Of a stretch of DNA of 64,000 bases, positions 58,383 through 64,000 are shown piece by piece (position 1 is the first letter of the stretch; each line of letters begins with the position of its first letter). Made by a program: the position numbers and the translations under genes. Source of the stretch: CAVREM01 sp963728825. Lineage in GTDB: Bacteria > Acidobacteriota > Vicinamibacteria > Vicinamibacterales > CAVVIG01. The stretch lies in contig CAVSLA010000006.1 in NCBI GenBank assembly GCA_963728825.1, positions 620,001-684,000 of the forward strand, in the 5' to 3' direction. The notes beneath the pieces are model-generated. The model saw only the letters and a list, made by a program, of their open reading frames with translations. It ran no database searches and was not told where the DNA came from.

Positions 58383-59920
58383 TTACGGCGTGATTCGCAA
58401 ATTGGTTGGCGCCGCCGGAGGCGTGGGGCTGCTGCTGGTTCCCGACTCGAACGCGCCCATGTCCGGTGCGCTGCCGTTAAACCGCAGCATCACGCCCTGT
58501 CCGCTGGACCATGTCAGCGATCGATCGAGCGTGAGCGTATTCGTCGTGTAGTTGATCGAGAGCACCACTGCGAATGCGCTCTGGCCCTGGAGTTGGACCG
58601 AGTCGCCGGTTTCGCCAGAGATGGTGAAGCCGTATAGAGGTACGACGCGTCCTGTACCGTCATCGTCGTCCCCGACCCGGCCCCCGAAGTCGCGGTGAGC
58701 GCGCCTGCCGCGTCAATCAGCCGGCTGCCCGGCGCCAGCCGGAAGTCGAACCCGCTTTCGTTCACGAAGCCGGGAGCGGACGTTTCGACCGCATTGTTGG
58801 TGAGAACGACCGAGCTGGTATCTTCGATGCTCGTCTGGCCGCCGGTCCCGCTGCAGTTGGTGTTCCGGTACAACACATTGTATTTGACCAGGTTGTTGGA
58901 GAACTCGGACGAGGGTCCGCTCTGGCCGACGATCGCGAAGCAGCGGTTCAAGTAAAACGTGTTGTTGTACAGCCGGTTGCCGTAGACGTAGCGGGACTCC
59001 TCCGAATAGTACTGGTAGTTCACCCCTCCGCCATCGTTGTTCCGGAAGACGTTCCGTCGGACGATGGTCTGCTGGGCGCCATGCTGAATGCCGTTGAAAT
59101 TGTGCGGCGCTGATGACGACGGCGTTCTGATCACCTGGTTGGCGTCGAAGAGATTGCGTTTGGCGGCGTTCAACCGGACCGGCGCGTCGCTGGTCCCCTC
59201 GCAGTCATAAATCTCAATCGCTTTTTGATTGGCATTCGAAAAGCTATTGGCGCGGAAGACGTTGAAATTCGAGCAGCGAACGCTCAACAGGCTGTGACGC
59301 GCGGTCGTGAAGGTGTTGCCGACGACCAGGTTACGGTCGGCGTTGTCCTGAAAGACCATGCTGTCGTTGCCGTCAGTGAACACGTTGTTGGTGATTTTGT
59401 TGAACGAGCTCCGCACCAGCTTCAGGCCACCGGTCGTGCCGCCGGCCGTGGCGCGCAGAAACGTGTTGTTCTGAATCGTGTTGTTGTTCGAGTCGTCGAA
59501 CCGCCCCCAGCCGAGCACGTCTCTCACCGTGAAACCGTCGACGACGATGTAGTGTCGGTTGTTGAGCACGATCGCAGGGTTGGAGAGGTTGGCGATTGCC
59601 GGGGCTTCGGACGTGAATGCCCGGAAGGTAATGGGCTGACCAGCCGTGCCTGAGCGTGCCGGACTCAGTTGCTCGGCGTAGGTGCCTGCTCGGACTAGAA
59701 CGGTAATGCCCGGATTGGCGGCTGCCGCCGCTCCGGCGAGCGTTCGATAGGCCGCCGCCGCGCCGCCGCTGCAGGCGCGCGTTGACGGCGAGTAGGTCGT
59801 GCAGCTCGCTGAACTGATCGTCGCGTCGACGTAGATCGTCGTGCCCTGCCCTTGCGCCGGTTGAGAAAGCACGGCAGCGAGAAATACAAGAACCAGAGAG
59901 GGCGCAATACGCCCCGCCAT
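58383..59920 (-). CDS. Exported right-handed parallel beta-helix protein, frameshifted near 3' end
   Basis: A secreted protein of about 512 aa. ATG 59920 gives M-A-G-R-I-A-P-S-L-V-L-V-F-L-A and a signal peptide ending Q-G-Q; longer starts would overlap the sigma-54 element. T-I-Y-V-D-A-T-I-S-S and T-V-L-V-R-A-G-T-Y-A-E begin the beta-helix; later turns are Asn-rich, for instance N-T-I-Q-N-N-T-F-L and N-K-I-T-N-N-V-F-T-D-G. The frame changes at 58633/58634. Adding one base restores D-A-S-Y-L-Y-x-G-F-T-I-S-G-E-T-G-D, then V-L-S-I-N-Y-T-T-N-T-L-T-L, M-G-A-F-E-S-G and the tail P-P-A-A-P-T-N-L-R-I-T-P. Convergent with the previous gene, with 37 bases between the stops. Probably a glycan-active or -binding protein. 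Confidence 0.82.
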
Positions 59921-59949
59921 TGCGAATAAAACATGGTCTCCGGTCCGCT

Positions 59950-59964
59950 GCAAACTCAACGCCA
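59950..59964 (-). promoter_or_regulatory. Sigma-54 promoter (-24/-12), strong match
   Basis: On the reverse strand: TGGCGT-TGAGT-TTGC, a full -24/-12 element with correct spacing. The start site is predicted near 59938, giving an 18-base leader to ATG 59920. The 201-base gap 59921-60121 holds nothing else that I can support. Confidence 0.7.
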
Positions 59965-60121
59965 CCCAAACAGTCGATATTGCACTCCAAAAGACATCGG
60001 TTCCACGCTGACCCTGTCAAAGTTACCGTGTGCGACTTACGCTGTTACCTGCAATTGCGCGCAAACGTGCAATACTGCTGAGGGGTCGCCCGGCGTTCCT
60101 CACCCATTCTTGCGGGGTCGA

Positions 60122-61309
60122 TTACAAAGTGGGCCGCACTTGGCCGAGCAGCGCCTGCACACGCGCCGCGGATTCGTGCCAGGAAAAATGGCGCATAACG
60201 AACGCCCGATTGCCGGCGACCGACTGACGATCGTTACTGTGCCTCCGTAACGAATCTACAGCGGCGGCGGCGATCGCCTCCGCTGTGTCTGCAACCGTGA
60301 TCTCACATTCGCCGAGCAGGAGATCCTCGCGAGCCTGGCCCAGTCCCGCAAATCCGGCAGTCGTCGTGACGACCGGGATCTCCAAAGCCAGCGACTCCAA
60401 GACCTTGTTCTGGATGCCTCCGGCAATGCGCAGCGGCGCCACGACGACGGTGGCGTCTTCATAGTAGGGCCGCATATCCGGCACCAACCCCGTCACCGTC
60501 ACCACCGGTGGAGCGTGTAGCGCCTTCAGTGCCACGGGTGGATCTCGTCCGACCAGCAAAAGTCTCGCGTCCGGGATGTCACGGCGAATGCGCGGAAACA
60601 CTTCGCTTGCCAGAAATGTCGCGGCGTCGACATTCGGAAAGTAGCTGAACGCGCCAGCGAACAAGACGGTGTTCTGGCCGATCGAGCGGGTCGAGCGCTG
60701 CCAATACGCAACATCGACACCGTTGGGGATCACCGAATGCGGGGTCGAAATACCCTGCATCACGTGGTCGGCGTCCCTGGCCGCGGCGAACACCGCATGG
60801 TCGACGCGACGCGCCAGCTGTCGTTCATAGCGGCGGATTCTGGCCGCCCGCGCGTGGAGTCTCCACGCTGCGGGAAAACTGGCCAGTTGCGCGCGCTCGC
60901 GGATCTTCGGCCACTCGGCATCGCAGAAGTCGAGCACGATCGGCGCCACGTCGACAGGAAGCGATGCGACCGGCAGGCCGCAGGTCATGAACAGCGCTTC
61001 GGGTGCGAAACTTCGGCAACTGTGCAGTAATCGTCGCCGAAGGGCCCGGCCAGCCGTCCAACGGATGGTTCGATGCGGCGAATTCAGGGATGGCATCGCC
61101 ACTACGTCCAGCTCGGAGGCGATTGCCGCCAATTCGCGGCGCGTCTCGGCGTCGGCCTCTTTGCTGGAGACGCAGATCAGTTTGATCGCGCACGTCTGTT
61201 TGAGCTGTCGCAGCAAGTGGTTGTGTCGGAGACGACCACTGGTTAGCGGATAGGGAAAGCCTTCGGTGATGAAGCAGACCCTCAAAGGGCGGCCGAGTGT
61301 CTCGTTCAT
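60122..61309 (-). CDS. GT4-family glycosyltransferase
   Basis: A 395-aa GT-B enzyme. R-V-C-F-I-T-E-G-F-P-Y-P-L-T-S-G near the start and V-I-P-N-G-V-D at the domain link are typical; V-L-F-A-G-A-F-S-Y-F-P-N-V-D-A, L-L-L-V-G-R-D-P, V-V-V-A-P-L-R-I-A-G-G-I-Q-N-K-V-L-E-S-L-A-L-E-I-P-V-V form the donor domain, in the style of TIGR03087-like exosortase-locus sugar transferases. ATG 61309 overlaps the stop of the upstream GT2 as ATGA; GTG 61312 is the other option. Last gene of a reverse-strand operon. Confidence 0.88.
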   Translation of the reverse strand: MNETLGRPLRVCFITEGFPYPLTSGRLRHNHLLRQLKQTCAIKLICVSSKEADAETRRELAAIASELDVVAMPSLNSPHRTIRWTAGRALRRRLLHSCRSFAPEALFMTCGLPVASLPVDVAPIVLDFCDAEWPKIRERAQLASFPAAWRLHARAARIRRYERQLARRVDHAVFAAARDADHVMQGISTPHSVIPNGVDVAYWQRSTRSIGQNTVLFAGAFSYFPNVDAATFLASEVFPRIRRDIPDARLLLVGRDPPVALKALHAPPVVTVTGLVPDMRPYYEDATVVVAPLRIAGGIQNKVLESLALEIPVVTTTAGFAGLGQAREDLLLGECEITVADTAEAIAAAAVDSLRRHSNDRQSVAGNRAFVMRHFSWHESAARVQALLGQVRPTL

Positions 61310-62352
61310 CACGAATGGGGCGGGACCGCCGACTTCGGGCGAGCTGCGGTCACGGTCCCCGAGACCTTCGCCACCAACCCCTGGAGCACTCGAAAGGCCG
61401 ACGCCCCCAGAACCTGCCGTGCGCGGATCCCGAAGTGGCCGCGCGATCTCGCAGAGGTGCTTTTCGCGAACGCCAGGAACTCGGCCAGCGCGTTTCGTTG
61501 GATCGCGCCCGAATCGAACATCTCACAGCCGGCCGCGATGGCATCGGCTGCGACCTTTCGATGCGCCATCTCGAGCAGGCTTGACGCATTCGGGATCCGG
61601 TCACCCCATTCGCGGAAGACCGTGTCGAAGGCCGCCTTGCGCTGCCGCGTTTCCAGGAGGGGATCCTGAAGCACCTTCAGATGCATGTTGGCGTTGTGCA
61701 CGCGATAGTAGGCCTGATCGGTTCGAGGAAGAAAGCCGACCGCACCATGGACCGCGAGACGCATCCAGAGCTCGACGTCGCCGGCCACCGGTAGTTCAGG
61801 ACGGAACCCGCCGAGCCTCTTCACCAGGCTAGTTCGCATGACCGCCTCGGGGCTAATCAGGCGGTGCTGGGACGAATACCACCCGTCCCGACATCGTTGC
61901 TCGAGCCACTCCAGTCCCGGGCGAACATCCCATTCGGGCGTAGGCGGGATCCGCGGCTCGGGGAGGGCCTGGCTGTCCCCGTAAAACTTGATCGCCCGTC
62001 CATACGCGAAGGCGACCTCGGGGTGGTGGTCGAGCAGCGCGGTCGCGCGCTTCAACGCGCCTGGTGTGAGCATGTCATCAGCGGACAGGAGGAGCGTGTA
62101 GTCTCCATCGGCCCATTCGATGCCCTCGTTGTAGGTATAGATGTTCTTGCGGTTCTCCTTGTGCCGTAAGTACTCGATGCGCGGGTCCAGAGCGGACAAT
62201 TCGGCCGCGACTTCCGGCGTGTTGTCAGGCGACGCGTCGTCGATAATCAGGACGCGAAGATCGACCCCTTCCTGAGACCGCACGCTGTTGACGCAGCCGG
62301 TGAGGAAGTGGGCGTAACGGTAACAGGGGACGATGACACTCGTGCGCGCCAT
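61309..62352 (-). CDS. GT2-family glycosyltransferase
   Basis: A 347-aa GT-A enzyme: S-V-I-V-P-C-Y-R-Y-A at the N-terminus, V-L-I-I-D-D-A-S-P-D-N-T, N-E-G-I and the metal-binding L-L-S-A-D-D-M-L-T. The rest contains an acceptor domain (R-L-G-G-F-R-P-E-L-P-V-A-G-D-V-E-L-W-M-R) with the usual E-D-like catalytic pair as D-V-E. No membrane helices. ATG 62352 is 8 bases after the aminotransferase stop on the same strand. Sugar unknown. Confidence 0.89.
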   Translation of the reverse strand: MARTSVIVPCYRYAHFLTGCVNSVRSQEGVDLRVLIIDDASPDNTPEVAAELSALDPRIEYLRHKENRKNIYTYNEGIEWADGDYTLLLSADDMLTPGALKRATALLDHHPEVAFAYGRAIKFYGDSQALPEPRIPPTPEWDVRPGLEWLEQRCRDGWYSSQHRLISPEAVMRTSLVKRLGGFRPELPVAGDVELWMRLAVHGAVGFLPRTDQAYYRVHNANMHLKVLQDPLLETRQRKAAFDTVFREWGDRIPNASSLLEMAHRKVAADAIAAGCEMFDSGAIQRNALAEFLAFAKSTSARSRGHFGIRARQVLGASAFRVLQGLVAKVSGTVTAARPKSAVPPHS

Positions 62353-62359
62353 GTGCTGA

Positions 62360-63517
62360 TCAAGACGGCGCGAGCTGTTTCAGCGCGGTGACGACATGCT
62401 GGTGATCCGTGTCTGTCATGCCGGGGAACAACGGAAGGATCACGCCATGGTCTTGTGCGAGCTCGCTGTTCACGAGCGTCGATCCCCGTGTTGCAGCGGC
62501 ATAGGGGAGCTCACGGTGGCTGCACATCACGCCACGCCGCGTTGACACGCCGGCCGCGAGGAGGACCTGCATCGACGCATTCTGGTCGAAGCGGCGGCCC
62601 AGCCTGATGCAGTAACTCTGCCAGTTGCTCCGCGCCCATGACGGCTCGAACGGCAGCTCGATATCGGCGAGCGCCCCGAGCAGGTCGGTATATCTGGCCG
62701 CAATGTCTCTTCGCTGCCGGATGATCGAGGGCAACCGCTCCAATTGAACGCGTCCGACCGCCGCCTGCAGATCCGTCATGCGATAGTTGAACCCGACTTC
62801 AGGATAGGATTCGAAAATGACGTTCGTCGATCCGTGACGTACTGTGTCTGGGACGCTCATACCGTGCTGGCGCCACAGGCGGAACTTTGCATCGAACTCG
62901 GGGTTGGCCGTGGTCAGCATGCCCCCGTCACCGGTGGTAATAACTTTGCGAGGATGAAACGAGAAGCACGCGATGTCAGCGTGCGGCTTTCCGATCTTCT
63001 CCCATCGCCCGTCCCACAGAATCTCGCTGCCGATCGCGCAGGCAGCATCCTCGATGACCGGCAGGCCGCGGCGGCGGCCAATTTCGACGATCTGTTCCAG
63101 GTCGCAGGGCATGCCGAGCTGGTGTACGCAGAGAATCGCTTTCGTTCGGCTGGTGATGGCCGGCTCAATCAGGGCCGGGTCGATGTTATAGGTGCCAGGC
63201 TCGATATCGACGAACACTGGCGCGGCGCCGCAGTAGCGAATCGCGTTCGCCGTCGCGATGAACGAGTGGCTGACCGTAATCACTTCGGCGTCGGGCCCCA
63301 CGCCGACCGCGCGCAGCGCCAGGTGCAGCGCTGTCGTGCAGTTGGAAACGGCACACGCGTGGGGCGCGCCGACAAAGGCGGCGAATTCCTTCTCAAACGC
63401 CGCAACTTCTGGACCCTGCGTCACCCAGCCTGAAAGAATCACGCGCCGAACCGCTGCGACCTCTCGTTCGTTTAGGACCGGCTTGGCGATTGGAATCTGT
63501 GAAATGATTTCGTTCAT
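62360..63517 (-). CDS. DegT/DnrJ/EryC1/StrS aminotransferase
   Basis: A 385-aa PLP-dependent sugar aminotransferase, intact in contrast to the one at 4628. N-terminus I-P-I-A-K-P-V-L-N-E-R-E; then G-W-V-T-Q-G-P-E-V, S-N-C-T-T-A-L-H-L-A-L, V-I-E-D-A-A-C-A-I-G and the cofactor lysine in F-S-F-H-P-R-K-V-I-T-T-G-D-G-G. This is the VioA/PerA/WbpE type that makes amino sugars such as perosamine; with gmd at 14036 a GDP-perosamine route is conceivable. ATG 63517; the frame is open upstream but overlaps the flippase tail. Start of a three-gene reverse operon after the flippase. Confidence 0.9.
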   Translation of the reverse strand: MNEIISQIPIAKPVLNEREVAAVRRVILSGWVTQGPEVAAFEKEFAAFVGAPHACAVSNCTTALHLALRAVGVGPDAEVITVSHSFIATANAIRYCGAAPVFVDIEPGTYNIDPALIEPAITSRTKAILCVHQLGMPCDLEQIVEIGRRRGLPVIEDAACAIGSEILWDGRWEKIGKPHADIACFSFHPRKVITTGDGGMLTTANPEFDAKFRLWRQHGMSVPDTVRHGSTNVIFESYPEVGFNYRMTDLQAAVGRVQLERLPSIIRQRRDIAARYTDLLGALADIELPFEPSWARSNWQSYCIRLGRRFDQNASMQVLLAAGVSTRRGVMCSHRELPYAAATRGSTLVNSELAQDHGVILPLFPGMTDTDHQHVVTALKQLAPS

Positions 63518-63725
63518 GTTCTCGGTCTCTCGGGCACTCGGCAGATCGGCTCGGAGCGCAAGTAACGCTGCCCCGGCCTCGTCACCGACCTTTTGACAAC
63601 CAGTCGCGAATCGCATCCGGCACCGATCGACCGGAAACCAGCGCCACAATCCTGCGCAGTGAATAGACGCCAGTCGCGAAAGCCGCGGCAAGGCCGACGG
63701 CGGCCGCAAGCCCAGCCGGCACGAC

Positions 63726-64000
63726 TTACCGCATGCCGAACACCAGCGCGGTCAGCGCGAGGAACACGAGGCCCAAGCGCTGATTGGCAGGCGTCCAGCT
63801 AAAGCCAGTGAGCCGTCTCACGATCACGTAAACGAGCAGCGTGTGCCAGGCATACAGACCGAAGAACGCCGCACCCGAACCGGCGATGCCGAACGCCGTC
63901 ACCAGAAGCCATGCGAGCCCGACGTGGACGGTGGCCGCGGCGATTTCGGTCCAGAAAAAGATCTGCTGCGCCCCCTTGGCCAGGACGATGAAGCCTACCG
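63726..64000 (-). CDS. Wzx-type flippase, C-terminal part, broken by an in-frame TAA; 5' end outside window
   Basis: The reverse strand is open from the window edge to TAA at 63726-63728 and reads as membrane helices of a polysaccharide translocase: L-A-K-G-A-Q-Q-I-F-F-W-T-E-I, V-H-V-G-L-A-W-L-L-V, F-F-G-L-Y-A-W-H-T-L-L-V-Y and G-F-S-W-T-P-A-N-Q-R-L-G-L-V-F. After the TAA the same frame continues with V-V-P-A-G-L-A-A-A-V-G-L-A-A-A-F, S-L-R-R-I-V-A-L and D-W-L-S-K-G-R to TGA at 63582-63584, which looks like the true last helix and tail. So the stop is either a base error (TAC or CAA would give a sensible residue) or a nonsense mutation that removes the last 48 codons. The protein would move lipid-linked EPS units across the inner membrane. 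Confidence 0.7.
   Translation of the reverse strand, partial: VGFIVLAKGAQQIFFWTEIAAATVHVGLAWLLVTAFGIAGSGAAFFGLYAWHTLLVYVIVRRLTGFSWTPANQRLGLVFLALTALVFGMR

Noticed and set aside
63550..63580. Reverse-strand GGCAGC...TTGC before the aminotransferase as a sigma-54 promoter
   Set aside because: Spacing between GG and GC is 11 bases, and the flippase gene reads through it.

Overview
The window is GC-rich, densely coded bacterial DNA. Gene content and style point to Acidobacteriota (a Vicinamibacteria-like lineage) as the most likely source. That is an inference from an exosortase-style EPS locus, stand-alone sigma-54 activators, BACON-repeat proteins and a short palindromic repeat family; no marker gene here settles it. 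Most single-base changes that break otherwise intact genes look like uncorrected sequencing indels, so the contig is probably a draft or metagenome assembly.

Layout. (1) 1-4.6 kb, housekeeping: C-terminus of a class A penicillin-binding protein, holB, a RicT/PSP1 protein, a compact pdxA, a structured intergenic stretch, smpB. (2) 4.6-17.1 kb, surface sugars: a DegT aminotransferase and an RmlD-type reductase (each split by one extra G), a divergent L-2-hydroxyglutarate oxidase-like enzyme, a GT39-like membrane protein, a methyltransferase, a GtrB-like GT2, asparagine synthase, a second methyltransferase, GDP-mannose 4,6-dehydratase and an O-antigen-ligase-type membrane protein. (3) 17.1-26.6 kb, regulation plus a giant repeat protein: two receiver-like proteins that lack the phospho-Asp, one intact receiver, two receiver-less sigma-54 activators with a shared unusual C-terminus, a miniature degenerate relative of those activators, and an exported protein of about 15 BACON repeats. 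(4) 26.6-34.4 kb, EPS export: Wza-like protein, outer-membrane barrel, Wzz/GNVR chain-length protein, XrtA-type secretion ATPase, CpsD-type kinase, MFS transporter, exported beta-propeller. (5) 34.7-55.1 kb, EPS assembly: two degenerate nucleotidyltransferase/left-handed beta-helix proteins, the second fused to a phosphoglycosyl transferase, then WecG-type GT26, O-antigen ligase, sulfotransferase, deacetylase-like protein, three GT4 enzymes, two more asparagine synthases, WecB epimerase, a heparinase II/III-like lyase and a methyltransferase. Many start and stop codons overlap by 4 nt, indicating translational coupling. (6) 55.4-60 kb: three exported parallel beta-helix (pectate-lyase-like) proteins. 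(7) 60.1-64 kb, reverse strand: GT4, GT2, DegT aminotransferase and the end of a Wzx flippase.

How it fits together. The window reads as a Wzx/Wzy-type exopolysaccharide locus with chain-length, ATPase and kinase genes in the order familiar from exosortase/PEP-CTERM EPS loci, but no exosortase or PEP-CTERM protein is visible. Instead, the BACON protein and the three beta-helix proteins all end, after correction of one-base errors, in a short tail like A-P-T-N-L-R-I-x. Two of the beta-helix transcription units have near-perfect sigma-54 -24/-12 elements, and weaker ones precede the second activator gene and the two nucleotidyltransferase-like genes. My main hypothesis is a sigma-54-controlled EPS and surface-protein system whose exported proteins share an undescribed C-terminal tail.
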